Positions 16,881 to 28,566 of a stretch of DNA of 64,000 nucleotides are shown piece by piece. Where the stretch lies: the NCBI GenBank assembly GCA_018398805.1, contig JAGFBZ010000849.1, positions 434,001 through 498,000 of the forward strand, written 5' to 3'. This DNA comes from Hirundichthys speculiger. Lineage: Eukaryota > Chordata > Actinopteri > Beloniformes > Exocoetidae. The translations under genes were made by a program, and so were the position numbers. Position 1 is the first letter of the stretch. Each line of letters begins with the position of its first letter. Under the pieces are notes generated by a model that was not told where the DNA came from, did not search any database, and saw only the letters and a program-made list of their open reading frames with translations.

Positions 16881-16910
16881 CAACATCAAATGAAATTTCA
16901 TTTGATGTTG
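16881..16910. repeat. Perfect 30 bp palindrome, no spacer
   Basis: Two 15-base arms (caacatcaaatgaaa and its complement) meet without a loop. The base pair outside the arms does not continue the symmetry. The palindrome is not part of any transposon I recognise and lies in the GC-richer block. Confidence 0.9.
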
Positions 16911-18083
16911 TTTGTTCTTCCAGTAGCGAGAGGAGGGAGACAGATTGACATTGCAGAGATATTGATCTGCTATTGAGTGAATCCTGTGTCCAGACAATTT
17001 CCATCCCCAGGGACCCAAGCACCAAATAATTCTCTCATTTTGAACTAACTTGTATGTCTACAGAGTTGCCAGAGCTCTCAGGGTAGGCAAACTTTGAAGT
17101 AAAATACTCACTCATCGTGTCTAACTCTCCCTCTCTCCTGTGCTCTGTCTTTGGCTTAACATTCATCACCACTCTTCACCATTGTGCCTTATAGGGATTC
17201 AAATGTATCATCTTCCATTGCAAACTATGATCTCAAATGCATGTTCCCAAACAAGACCCTTTTGTCTTAACAGGCATGAGAGGATTTAATGAGATTTACA
17301 CTCTGCCTGTGATTTAAACATCAAGGCTTAACCTATTTCTTTATGAATAAGCAGTTGCAGGGGAGTTGCAGTGCTCACTGGATAACTTGATGATTCACTG
17401 CGTTTGTGGATACATGGAAAGAAATCACTTTAACAGCTTTGTTACTTGAATAAGTATCTCATGTGTACAACCAACCGTACAGGCATTTTTCTTTTTTTTT
17501 ATGATAGTGTTGTACTTTAGTCTTTAAAATGGGAAGTGCAATCTAAAATCACAATGTCATCACATCTGTTATTTGAAAAGGGATATTTTCCGAGCCTTTA
17601 ATTACATATTTGCAAACAGAATAGAGCCTTGCTGTTCATCATGAATCAGACACTAAGCTTGAAACCATCATTTGCCCAAATAATAAAGAAATAAAAAATG
17701 CCTGTTGAAATAGGTTTGAGTCCTCTTCGCAAAAAGTTGTCCACTCAGTTGCAGCATCATGGCTGTCATCAAATTATGGAGGATTTACAACCCAGATTCT
17801 GGAAAAGTTGGGACGTTTTTTGAATTTGAATAAAATGAAAACTAAAAAAACTTTCAAATCACACAAGCCAATATTTTCTTCACAACAGAAAATAGATGAC
17901 ATGACAAATGTATTTAAACTGGAAAATTTTACACTTTATGCACTAAATGAGCTCATTTCAAATTTGATGCCTGCTACAGGTCTCAAAAAAGTTGGCACGG
18001 GGGCAAGAAATGGATGAAAAAGCAAGAAATTTTAAAAAGATTCAGCTGGGAGAACATCTAGCAAGTAATTAATTGATAGTTCA

Positions 18084-18107
18084 GTCGTAGTAGTAGTAGT
18101 AGAGTAG
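18084..18107. repeat. GTA microsatellite inside Tc1 element
   Basis: Five or six GTA units with one break, located in the 5' untranslated part of the transposon. Confidence 0.8.
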
Positions 18108-18169
18108 TTAATTGATATCAGTTTTGTAACATGATTAGCTATAAAAGGGATGTCTTAGAGAGGCAGTCT

Positions 18170-19110
18170 CTCCAATCTGTGAAAGACTGCATCAAAAGAT
18201 TTTGGAAAACTTTAAAAACAATGTTCTTCAACATCAAAAGGCTTTGCAAATCTCGTCGTCTGTAGTACTGAACATCATCTGCAGATTCAGAAACATTGGA
18301 GAGATTTCTGTGTGTCAGGGACAAGGCTGAAGACCCTGATAGGATGCCCGTGGTCTTCAGACCCTCAAATGACACTGCATCACTCATTGGCATCATTGTG
18401 TCAATAACATTACTAAAAGGGCCCAGGAATACTTCCTGAAACCACTGTAGATAAAAATAATCTTCTGTGCCATCTGCAGATGCCAACTAGAGCTCTATCA
18501 TGCAAAAAGGAAGCCATATTTGAACATGGTTCAGAAGCGACTCATTTAAAATGGACTGTTTCAAAGTGGGAAAGTGCTCTATGGTGAGATGAGTCCAAAT
18601 TTGACACTCTTGTTGAGACCTGCCAGCATGTTATTAGCATGAAGCTCAAAAGCCAACACCTCGAATGGTATACCTACTACATATGGTATGGGCAGTTTGC
18701 ATGATTTGGAAGGAACCATCAATGCTGAAAGTTATATAAAGGTTTTAGAGCAACATATGTTCCTCTCTGGACAACGTCTGTTTCAGGGAAGGCCTCGTGT
18801 ATTTCAGCAGGACAATGCAAAACCAAATACTGCAGCTATTACAACAGCACGGGTTCGTCAGACAAGAGTCCAGGTGCTGATTGGCCTGCCTGCAGTCCAG
18901 ATCTTTCACCTATAGAAAACATTTGGTGCATCATTAAATGAAAAATACATCAAAGACGACCATGAACTCTTCAGCAGCTGGAAACCTTTATCAGGCAAGA
19001 GTGGGACCAAAATCCAACACCAAAACTCCAGAAACTCATAACCCCAATGCCCAGATGTCTTCAAACTGTTTTGAAAGGAAGCAGAGATGCTACACCAGGT
19101 TGAACCTGCC
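18170..19110 (+). pseudogene. Tc1-like DDE transposase pseudogene
   Basis: This is the remnant of the cut-and-paste transposase (IS630/Tc1 superfamily) that would bind the inverted repeats and cleave at TA. A helix-turn-helix-like N-terminal region is recognisable from 18,170 on but in broken frames. In the catalytic part, the first acidic residue survives as GAT at 18,588-18,590, directly after an in-frame TGA (18,585-18,587). The second lies in the block FQQDNAKPN (GAC at 18,811-18,813). The glutamate lies in PIENIW (GAA at 18,915-18,917). Between the first and second catalytic blocks the spacing is shorter than in intact relatives, suggesting a deletion. There is no intact start and the frame shifts several times, so it cannot make active protein. 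Confidence 0.8.
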
Positions 19111-19604
19111 CCTGTCCAACTATCCTGAGACCCGTAGCAGGAATCAAATTTGAAATGAGCTGATTTCGTGCATAAAACAGTAACATTTTCCAGTTTAAAC
19201 ATTTGTTATGTTATTGATGTTCTGTTGTGAATAAAATATTGGCTCGTGTGATTTGAAAGTCTTTTCGTTTTCATTTTATTAAAATTTGAAAAAACGCCCC
19301 AACTGTTCTTGAATTCAGGTTGTAGTTGAAGGATCGGGGATTGAATCCCACTGACATACTCCAAACAATTTTCTCGAGTCAGTACATCAGTTTATTTGAG
19401 GATTGCCAGAGTATCTGGTCCTTCCATGTGTGCTGTTTTGTTTGTGATGTGCACCAGTGTATACAGTTTGCTCAGTAGGCAGAACAGGTTTCGGAGCTTT
19501 CTCCTGCTCGGCCACCTGCAGCTGGGTATCGATCAACACTCTAGCGCCCTAATTATACTCCCCACCCTCAGTAGCCCAACCTGGTCTCGGCTGCATCATG
19601 TAGA

Positions 19605-19617
19605 CCAACAGGGGGCG
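19605..19617 (+). promoter_or_regulatory. CTCF-like core motif
   Basis: CCAACAGGGGGCG followed by GCC is a strong match to the CTCF core including the AGGGGGCG half. It sits 280 bp right of the Tc1-like element, in sequence that is GC-richer than its surroundings. Occupancy is inferred. Confidence 0.35.
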
Positions 19618-21598
19618 GCCTCTTTCTTCAATTATATGATGAGAGTCAAGTTCACATCTACAGCATATGATGTTATAGCTGCTGAAAAGATGCTAAAAGT
19701 TGTCAAAAAGCCAACAGTTCACAAAAGCACTCTTTGCTAATGTTTGTAGAGATAAGCCAAAAATGCTGATATATAAGATAATTTCAGGTACACTGTATGT
19801 TTATTTATCTTTAGTTTAATTCCTCCTTTCAGTTTACATATGCCTATATACACTGTGGATGTATTTTTTTATTTTGATTTAAAGCTTGTGGACACCACAT
19901 AAGTCTAACTGCTGCAAACAACAAATGACAATATAGTTATACACACAGCAATACTTCCAATAAAAAAAAAAAACTTTATTATATTTGTCCATGAACAGTA
20001 TATCATCAAATGTCACAAAATTTGCACATGAATTCCACATACAATACTATTCGCTAAATCTTGACATACAGAATTTAGTTAAATGCTTATAGATGTTCAA
20101 TAATTTAGTGTATATTAACGTCTACCAATTGTGTATTGCTTCAAAAAAAAAAAAGCACCTGCACATATTCTGGCACAAATATGTGCGTATTAAATTGAGA
20201 TTTAGACTAAATCTAAGAAGGGGATATGTGGGGTTTCTCACTTAAACACCTCCTACTTTAGGACTCCTACCCCTCGCCTGATTGTGGTACACTGGTTTTA
20301 ACAAGAGCAAACTGGTCCTGTATGAGGTGTGGAAGTCATGCCAGACCTTTGTGAGGTACTCCCTGCTGCATTTCCAGAAAAGAGAGATTTTCTATTATCA
20401 AGGAAGCTCCCTTAATGATGAAAGTAAACAACAACAAGAGTGTTTAATATTTCATAGGCCACCCACAGGTGTAGTGATGTACAGGGAATAGCACATACAT
20501 CCATATACCAATATGGGGCTGATTGAGATGAGGGTAGTGTCCCAGCTGCAGTTGCCCATGTCTCCTGTGCATGCACATGTGTGGTATATGTGTGTGCGTG
20601 CGCAAGCTCTTGAACATATCTGCTACCACGGTCTTTTTATTTTCCTCCCCACCCTCCCTCTCTCCTCCACCCTCTCTCTGTGGTGATATATGGAACATAT
20701 GGGAAATTATTGTGGGGTTATAAAGGGCTGCTGACTCCAACAGACATGCAATAAATTATGCTGTTTGTGTAGGGGAGGAAAAACACGAGCTCTTTAGGAA
20801 CACTTAGAGCAGATTTCCTGTACGGACTTAACTCTCCCTCTTTTTGTCTTTCTCCCTCTCTCTTTTCTTTTCTGACGCCTCCTCTTACCCTTCAGCCAGT
20901 TCCCTCAGTCTCTTTCTGACTCTCTCTCACTATTGTAGCACAGTCCTTTGCACAATCTCATTCTGTTCTCCTAGTTGGTGGCAACACAGTGGGATATATC
21001 CACACAAATTACACACATAAAACTCGTAAAGCCTGGAAAATATTTTAATAGTTTCCGCACCCCCTTAGTGGCTACAAGCTGCATGTGCAGAGTTGGCGAG
21101 CACCACCAACATTATTGGTGCAATTAAATGAGAAACACAAGAGAAGAACATGGGGGAGTGGGAGCCCAAAATGGCTGTAAACAAGGAAAATGACACTTGA
21201 CAAGTTGTAATTTATGGACGTTGTTTCAAAGGGTAGAGACTCACCGTTCCTACACAGGCAGAGTAGGAAGAGTAAGAGACAAGGAAGCAGGCATTAGAGG
21301 AACTATTCACAGAACGTTAGTGCATCAAAGCTACACAGAGACAAAAAAAAGGAAAGAGAAAGCTGTGACTTCAAAGTCAAAGCATGACGAGCAATGCACA
21401 GCAAAACCAAGAGAAAGTGTGTATATATGTGTCATGAGAGAAGGAGATGCTTTGGATGATGATAGTATCCAAAGTAAGCACAGAATGAAATGGGGGACTG
21501 AGGTGGGGGGAGGCCCCTGGATACAGGCATACACTCCTCATCTCAAAGAATCTCAAATCACATGCACATACACACACTGAAACAGGCTCTCTCTCGCT

Positions 21599-21638
21599 CA
21601 CACACACACACACGCAAGGGCACACACGTACACACAGA
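21599..21638. repeat. CA compound microsatellite
   Basis: CT units pass into CA units with CG and GGG interruptions. Confidence 0.85.
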
Positions 21639-23666
21639 CTGTCTGGGGAAGACATGCCATTAAACAGAATAGAACAGAAGTTGAGCTCTCATACCTCACC
21701 CTCCTCCATCTAAAAACAAATCTGCATCACCATTTACATGTTTATTCTCTTCCCAAAATGAGGACAAGACTGGGCTAAAAGTGTTGTAGAAGCTCAGTAT
21801 GAAACCTTAAGGGATGGTCTTGCAAAATAAAAAGCTAGAGTTTTTTCCTTTAACAACAGAGGTCATATTCAGATGCGTTTTTGTGACAATTCGATTTTGA
21901 GTTATTGCTGAAATGCTTTTCACTTAAAAAGAGACTACACACACCCAAACAAGCATCCTCTAATGACCATGTACGTTGTTTTATTTTCCCTCTGATATAA
22001 ATCAGATGAGCAGATTATAGCAACCTGCTGTACATAAAATAAACATAGCCAAACATTACGATTAAAATTGGCACATCATCCAAAAAAAAAAACAAAAACA
22101 AAAAAAATGTTATTTCAAAGAAAATTCCTGTGAACTAAAAGCTCTGGCTTCAGATTAATCTGAACACTGTTTCCTGTGTTTTTCTTTTGTTGTTATGTGC
22201 TACAAGCACTTACACTTTAAATACATTTTTGGTACATTCACTAGCAAATAAAAATGGGTTATTGTGCAATGTCCACACAGAGTTGCATGTGCAACAAGGG
22301 GACCAAAAAATCACTGATCTTCTTCACATATCTCTGAGTAGAGCCCCACAGAAAAGATCAGAAGTAGAGTAGCTGTTGTAGATGTCACTGTACCGATCAA
22401 AAGATGGATAGAACCTGTTCAACCGTCCGAGTGAATCACACTTATTTTCCAAAACCAGAACAAACTTGTGGGTTCAGGCCACTGAAAGAACTGAAATGGG
22501 AAACTCAGACCCCAAGTCAAGAAACCTTTTCATCTCCTGTACATGACAACAGTAAACATAATTAAATGCATAGGTGGATTTGTACACACACAAACTATAG
22601 AAAATGGGCTTCACAGTAATAGATGTGTATATATTTATCCATGCAATTGCTGTTCTAGATACTGTATCTAACATCAGTTTGTAATCTGAAATAACAAAGG
22701 GATATTGTTATTTTTTACCATATTTGAGATGCGCTTTCAGCAGCTTTCAACAGTAGCTTTCAATAAGACCATAAAGCAATTTTATATGGATAGTTTGAAT
22801 ACAATTTATAATGGCACAGTTTTGTTGTAAAAGTACAATGAGAATGAAATCATATCTGTTTTTAAGCTTCATGGAATTGGCCATCTCGCTGATAATATAA
22901 CACAATTAACATTGACAACCTGATAAGGTCATAGAGAAATATTCACTTTAAATTTCAAAGATTTTTCTGAGACAACAAAAAGTTACCAGCAATAAAATTG
23001 CATGTTTATTGAAGTTCATAGCAGTCTTATGAGCATCTGCTGCAGCATTGCTCCCACAGACATGTGCATCCAATAAAGGAAAGGAACTTCTCCATTGAAA
23101 GGCAATTATTAAAGGCCTCAAAGCAAATTAATGGCAGATATTTTTGTTTACCATTCCCACAATCTGGACTGGTTTCCGGAGCTAGCATGTGGAGATGAAT
23201 GTAAGAAGCCACCATTACTTTCTAAACTTGGCACTTGAACCACAGTGGCAAAACATGCAAGTTTTCCAAAAAGTTGGTTTTACACAGAGGAGGTTCAAAA
23301 GCTTGTGTGGGATTTGACTATTGTGTAAGTCCCAGAAGGAAATTATAGAGTTGTAAATTAGGAATGTAGCTGCTACCTATCCCATTTATTGTATAAAAAG
23401 AAGTGGACAAACTCTTCTGTGGATTCTAAAAAGTTGTTTTGAAGTCCAATTTTCAGGGCACTGGAAGTTGCCATGTTGGCAAAGCTGATTCTTCTCTACG
23501 TGGCAGATTAGTTGATAATTTAACCACTGTTCACTGGACAAATGTGCCAAAAAACTAGTACGGAAATTGGTTGGAAAATCCAAACCTTCCCTATGTTAGC
23601 ACAAGCTAGATATTTAGCTTAGTTTAGCTTTGTGGTTATCAATTATGCTAACTAATGTTACCTTAC

Positions 23667-23822
23667 CTTCATACTGAGTGAATCTGTCCATTTATCAGAT
23701 GCTACCAAAGCAGAATCTGAAACGAGGACTGTTGACATCTGAATCAACAACCGCAGGCTCTTGACAGAGCTCTGGTCAACCCAAAGAGCCTTCTGGGCCA
23801 ACCCAGAGCCAGCTGCAATAGT
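23667..23822 (-). CDS. Candidate internal exon, unknown protein
   Basis: Read on the minus strand, a TTATACTTACAG acceptor precedes 156 bases with one uninterrupted frame of 52 codons. The frame starts TIAAGSGLAQKALWVDQSS and ends KWTDSLSMK, followed by an AAG|GTAAGG donor. Both ends are in phase 0. The polypyrimidine tract is weak. I do not recognise the protein. The intron beyond the donor contains TAAC/TTAG-rich sequence like that found in fish repeats, so this may be repeat-derived. It does not join in frame with the other minus-strand candidates. Confidence 0.2.
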
Positions 23823-24634
23823 CTGTAAGTATAACACAATATATGAGTATTTATCAACATAGCACAAAGACTGTGGGCCAACAAACTTTACACAACCTAC
23901 AGTCGAGAAATTTAATGGATAACAAATTTTGTTCTCACCCACTGTTTCTTAAATTTTATGTTGAAAGCGACACGTTCCCTGGCTGCACAGTGATGTCAAA
24001 CATAATATGAACAAGTAAAGGCTTACCTTTGGAGTCTGTTGTTAACTCCTGTGGAGGCATTTCATGTCTTCATCAGGGATGATTCCTGATAAAGAGCTCT
24101 GGCATTCATGAACGTGCACACTTTCTTACTGTCAAATATGTAGTTTTTTGTTAAGAGGCAATTTATATGCAAATTTACTCACAGATTCACAATAAATGAG
24201 GTCCTATATCTTCAAAATAAGAATCATTACTCTCCTTTCGGTCTTAATTTAAAGTTCTGAATTCAAATGTACTAGTGCTAAGTGATGCTAAGTAGGTAAA
24301 GTGATGACAGTTCGACTTTTCACACTACAGAGTAAAATGCAGCTGTCACTCAAAAAAGAAAAGAAAAAGAAACCTCCTATGTATAAATTTGTAGTTTAAT
24401 AAGATTTTAACTGATAAAGTATGTAAAAATTGGGCCCCTGTACGGTAGTCATGGATGTAGCTATGGAGACCAAAACTGCATTATTTTTGCAACAGGCTAT
24501 AAGTAACCTATGTTTAGTTCTGCTGTAAAGTTGGACATTCTAACACTGGGAGTTAAAATAATACAAGAGGAATATTTTACTGATTGTCTTTTTTGAATTG
24601 TTTTTCATGGAAATGAACAGTAGCACTCTACTTG

Positions 24635-24638
<4 letters not shown>
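23823..24638. other. AT-rich unique DNA
   Basis: A GTAAGC donor-like site lies on the minus strand near 24,026 with no open exon behind it. Short A-runs occur near 24,350. Nothing else is recognised. Confidence 0.5.

Positions 24639-24671
<33 letters not shown>
24639..24671. repeat. (AT)n run left of Tigger-like element
   Basis: About 14 AT units followed by ACATA, ending at the TA next to the transposon tip. Confidence 0.9.
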
Positions 24672-24910
24672 CAGTGGTACCTCTACTTACCAACGTCTAC
24701 ATACGAAATTTTCAGGTTACAAAACGCATCATCTTGTTACAAAAGAAATTTCAGGATACGAAAGGCAAAAATACAGTACGCGCTACTACTCACAGCTCCC
24801 AGAGTTTACCGAACGTAAACATACTTGCATCTTCCTGGCATCCCATTGGCTAGGAGGGCCCCTTGTCTGTATGAGCGTAATCCAGCAACCCAGGTAAACG
24901 AACAATTTTT

Positions 24911-25167
24911 ACCTCCGCCAAGGAGGTTATGTTTTTGCCGGCGTTTATCTGTCTGTTTGTTTGCTTATCTGTGTTCAAGATAACTTAAAAAGTTATGGAT
25001 GGATTTTGATGAAATGTTTAGGAGTTGTCAGAAATGTGAAAAGGAAGAACTGATTTCATTTTGGGTGTGATCCGGAAGAAATCCTGGATTCTGGATCACT
25101 TTCAAATTTTTGATATTGTTGCGCTTGGGGGAGGTCTGCGCTCTCTGAGCGCTTTTCTAGTTCCAAT
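24911..25167. mobile_element. Short interspersed DNA element with acctccgcc ends
   Basis: The segment starts acctccgccaaggaggt and closes with 'ggaggtctgcgctctctgag.gcttttctagtt'. I know this pairing as a widespread short vertebrate/fish repeat with a conserved 'aaagttatggatggatttggatgaaat'-type middle, whose close relative is visible at about 24,988-25,020. The start forms its own small hairpin (acctccgcc / ggaggt). It encodes nothing. The superfamily is not assigned. Confidence 0.55.
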
Positions 25168-25261
25168 ATGTATTTCTTAATGGTTTTTATGTAATTTCGT
25201 GTATTATTTATAATTTATAAAAAATTTAAGTTCGAATTTTGGGGGGCTTGGAACGGATTAG

Positions 25262-26320
25262 GGCAGGGGTATTCAATTAAAAGCCACAGAGGTCCTGTAA
25301 CTAAATTTTGCCTAAGTAGAAGGTCCGGACCAAAGTCTCACATTTTGAAAAAGTAACTAATTTTTATTTTAAATGCATATTCCAACATATTCCATATCTT
25401 TTATCATAAGTGAAAGCAGTCCCATGCAGTCAAATAAGCTTAAGGCTTTTATTTCAAATCAACCAAAAGTCCATGCCTGAAAAATTGAAGGCGTCTTTAA
25501 GTAAAAAATTATACCCTGAGAAAACTAGAAAGTGCAAAAAAGGATGTTGACTTTTTCATAAAACATTTTTCTTTGAACTTTCTTTTTGAATTTAAGGCCT
25601 CTTTAAGTAAAAAAGTAAACTCAAGTACATTCAGGAAACATTAACTAAAAAGTGCAACAAAAAAAAAAGTGCTGTGTTTTGTCCCATAGTGGCGTTTCAC
25701 GTTCCCACTTTTAATTAATGCTAAGATCTCAGAGTTTATGAGGCAGACAGGCTTGGAACTGCTGACCGGGAGTATAAACATATATTTTGCTGTCCATTCG
25801 TCTTTAAACCAACAGTTTTTAGTGTCTACCTTTCTCTTTTTCGAGCAAGCCATGATGTCTCCGTGGTATCTACTCTGCTTTCTTCCTGCGCTGTTGCTAA
25901 CGTCAGTGCTTAAATTTGTGCTTGTGTGACTAATTTTGGGTTTGCTGGGAATAATGTAGGGGTGGTTTGGGGGTGCAATGAATTCTGGGAATATAATCAT
26001 GATTTGCTCGAAGAATTTGCATGTGGCCACTGTATTCTAGTTGATGCGATGTCAGAGACGGACTTTGGCCATGTGTGGCTCCATTGCCAACAACAAACAT
26101 GTGTTTCCAAGCTACGTCTCTGACTACCACCGCTAAATTACTGTACTAACCGTAGTAGCAGCGCCCGCTGTAAATATCCACGGTGTTTCAAAACCTATGA
26201 AGCTATGTGAAAATGACACTACTTAATTTTTGCATTGGTCACGGGTCTGGACAGAACCATCTCCCGGTCCGGATATGGACCAGAGTCCACTGTTGCGTGA
26301 CCCCGGATTTGGGCATTTAC
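25262..26320 (-). mobile_element. hAT-like element, internally deleted
   Basis: The ends have the character of a fish hAT family: 'gggcaggggtattcaattaaaa ... gaggtcc' at the low-coordinate side and '...ggtccggatatggaccagagtcc' at the high side, the latter now diverged at its tip. The element encodes the N-terminal part of a transposase on the minus strand (next entry) and lacks the catalytic RNase H-like and dimerisation domains, so it is non-autonomous. It is nested in the Tigger-like element. Confidence 0.6.
25641..25853 (-). pseudogene. hAT (Charlie/GTF2IRD2-like) transposase N-terminus
   Basis: From the ATG at 25,853 (minus strand) the frame reads MACSKKRKVDTKNCWFKDEW and about 50 more codons. 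This is the start of the hAT-Charlie transposase family, which was domesticated in vertebrates as GTF2IRD2 and ZBED-type genes. The BED zinc finger follows. The first cysteine is present in PVCLINSE, the second is replaced by Asn, and the His pair is visible in KRHYGTKH. The frame stops shortly after the finger, with no DDE-type catalytic domain. The missing zinc ligand and the truncation indicate a dead copy. Confidence 0.7.
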
Positions 26321-26388
26321 ATGGAAAACGCGTTTCTACTTACAAAATTTTCAGGTTACGAAACTACTTCCAGAACCAATTAATTTCG

Positions 26389-26390
<2 letters not shown>

Positions 26391-26424
<34 letters not shown>
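26391..26424. repeat. (AT)n run between two transposons
   Basis: About 17 AT units lying exactly between the truncated right end of the Tigger-like element and the left end of the next Tc1-like element. Confidence 0.9.
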
Positions 26425-26426
<2 letters not shown>

Positions 26427-26528
26427 AGGGAGGAAATAAGTATTTGATCCCCCGCCGATTTTGGCAGTTGCCATACTAAGAAATAAATGAACAGTCTCAG
26501 ATTTTTATGGCAGCTTTATTTTAACAGT

Positions 26529-26595
26529 TAACTGTTAGGTGAAAGGTGAAAGATACATCAGCAAGATGTATCTTTCACCTTTCACCTAACAGTTA
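26529..26595. repeat. Perfect hairpin inserted in left Tc1 repeat
   Basis: Two 31-base arms (26,529-26,559 and 26,565-26,595) are exact reverse complements around the 5-base loop AGCAA. Comparison with the right terminal repeat of the same element shows the hairpin is an extra insertion at 'aacagtta', which is repeated at its end. It carries a short internal repeat, GGTGAAAGGTGAAAG. Confidence 0.9.
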
Positions 26596-26843
26596 TAGAA
26601 AGAATATTGAAAAAAAATTTGAGAAAATTACAGAAATGAAAAATTAAAATTTATTTGCAAGTCATTGAGGGAAATAAGTATTTGATCCCCGACCAACCTT
26701 GCTGAGTGTTGGCTCCCACAGACCACTGGCATACTCCTAATCTCACTGAAGTAATTACCTGCATGAGAGACACCTGTTCCAAATAGTCACCTGTATAAAA
26801 AGCCATCTGCCCATAGACTCAGTAATATTCCACCATCTTCACC

Positions 26844-27832
<989 letters not shown>

Positions 27833-27995
27833 AAGATTAGATCATGTTTTGCTAGGGGATCAAATACTTATTTCCAGCCAATGACTTGCAAATTAATTTT
27901 ATTTTTCATTTCATGTAATTTTCTCAAATTTTTTTTTCAATATTCTTTCTATAACTGTTAAAATAAAGCTGCCATAGAAGTCTGAGACTGTTTAA

Positions 27996-28508
27996 AACTT
28001 GCATTAAAGCTAAAACAGACATGGAGACGGTAAAGTTACAGAACTTTCACAAGGATATTTTCATTTTAAAGTTCTCCCAGATGGCTGATTCGACAGAAAC
28101 AAGGTTATTTGTAACCACTGCAAAGTTAAACTCCCCATTAAAAGTTTCTGCTGTTACCTCAGAAATTGGCCTGTTTTAATGTTCTGAATGTAGCTTATTT
28201 TTCATTTAAAAAAAAACAGGATGACTTTAATGCCCTGGCAGTGGCAATAAGCTTTATTTTATTCTCTTTCACATCTTTTAAGATGAGATTTACACTAAAT
28301 ATGTGTTACTGACAAGTGCTGATGGTAAAAGTGTTTGAACAACGAATGTTATGGCACTTTCGTTTATATTGGCAGCAGAATATTTCAATAAAAGTGCACT
28401 TTACACTACCTTTGAATTCATTATTGGATTTTGGGTATACAATGCGAATAGATCGTGATTAATTGGGGAAATCATGCAATTAATCGCGATTAGAAATTTT
28501 AAGCGTTG
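27996..28508 (+). mobile_element. hAT-like element remnant
   Basis: The right end reads '...ttaatcgcgattag...cagcccta', a terminus typical of a large fish hAT group. The left end is missing where the Tc1-like element stops. Inside, codons at 28,104-28,133 spell VICNHCKVKL, the CxxC half of a BED zinc finger of the ZBED transposase type, preceded by a Ser/Asp-rich segment. The remainder of the finger and the catalytic domain are not in frame. It may be the host into which the Tc1-like element inserted, or only its truncated neighbour. Confidence 0.5.
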
Positions 28509-28528
28509 CTCAGCCCTAATACATATAA

Positions 28529-28535
<7 letters not shown>

Positions 28536-28564
<29 letters not shown>
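28536..28564. repeat. (TG)n microsatellite
   Basis: About 14 TG units just outside the hAT end, preceded by a short ATA run. Confidence 0.9.

Positions 28565-28566
<2 letters not shown>

Larger units (their letters stand above)
12573..17785. other. Gene-free block with enhancer-like character
   Basis: GC content and sequence complexity rise between about 12.6 and 17.1 kb. The stretch carries scattered homeodomain (TAAT/ATTA) and POU-like motifs, for example near 12.99, 14.95 and 15.6 kb. The 162-codon minus-strand frame at 12,651-13,139 is the longest repeat-free frame in the window, but I see no domain in it. I infer conserved non-coding elements, but only a cross-species alignment could show this. 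T-rich runs lie near 15,700-15,725. Confidence 0.4.
17788..19322 (+). mobile_element. Tc1-like transposon, full length, inactive
   Basis: A 1,535 bp element bounded by TA target sites (17,786-17,787 and 19,323-19,324). The ends begin CAACC(C/T) and carry the motif AGTTGGGACG / CGCCCCAACT in inverted orientation within roughly 50-60 bp of each tip. The right tip is more diverged. The interior holds a broken transposase on the plus strand. A GTA microsatellite has grown inside at about 18,084-18,107. The family is a common fish Tc1-like group with long tip homology; I do not assign a Repbase name. Confidence 0.85.
19325..23666. other. Unique DNA, no supported gene
   Basis: Contents are a CTCF-like motif near 19,605, A-runs near 19,960 and 20,140, a pyrimidine-rich patch with CT/CC runs at 20,640-20,690, a CA compound microsatellite near 21.6 kb, and AT-rich sequence from 21.7 to 23.6 kb. 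No domain is recognisable in any open frame. Confidence 0.5.
24672..26390. mobile_element. Tigger-like (pogo) element with nested insertions
   Basis: The left tip CAGTGGTACCTCTACTTAC, followed by repeated 'acgaaa...caggttacgaaa' units, is typical of Tc1/mariner Tigger-like elements. The right end carries the related 'acaaaattttcaggttacg ... ggaaccaattaatttcg' type segment but stops about 20 bases short of the expected tip, where a TA run takes over. Between them lie two unrelated insertions (24,911-25,167 and 25,262-26,320). No Tigger transposase frame is left. The lost right tip suggests erosion by, or replication slippage into, the adjoining microsatellite. Confidence 0.6.

Noticed and set aside
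19331..19350. tRNA B-box-like 'ggggattgaatccc'
   Set aside because: The T and C of the GGTTC core are swapped and no A box lies at the right distance upstream, which is transposon sequence.
24003..24110. Minus-strand GTAAGC donor with TTTATCAG acceptor
   Set aside because: All three frames between them contain stops.
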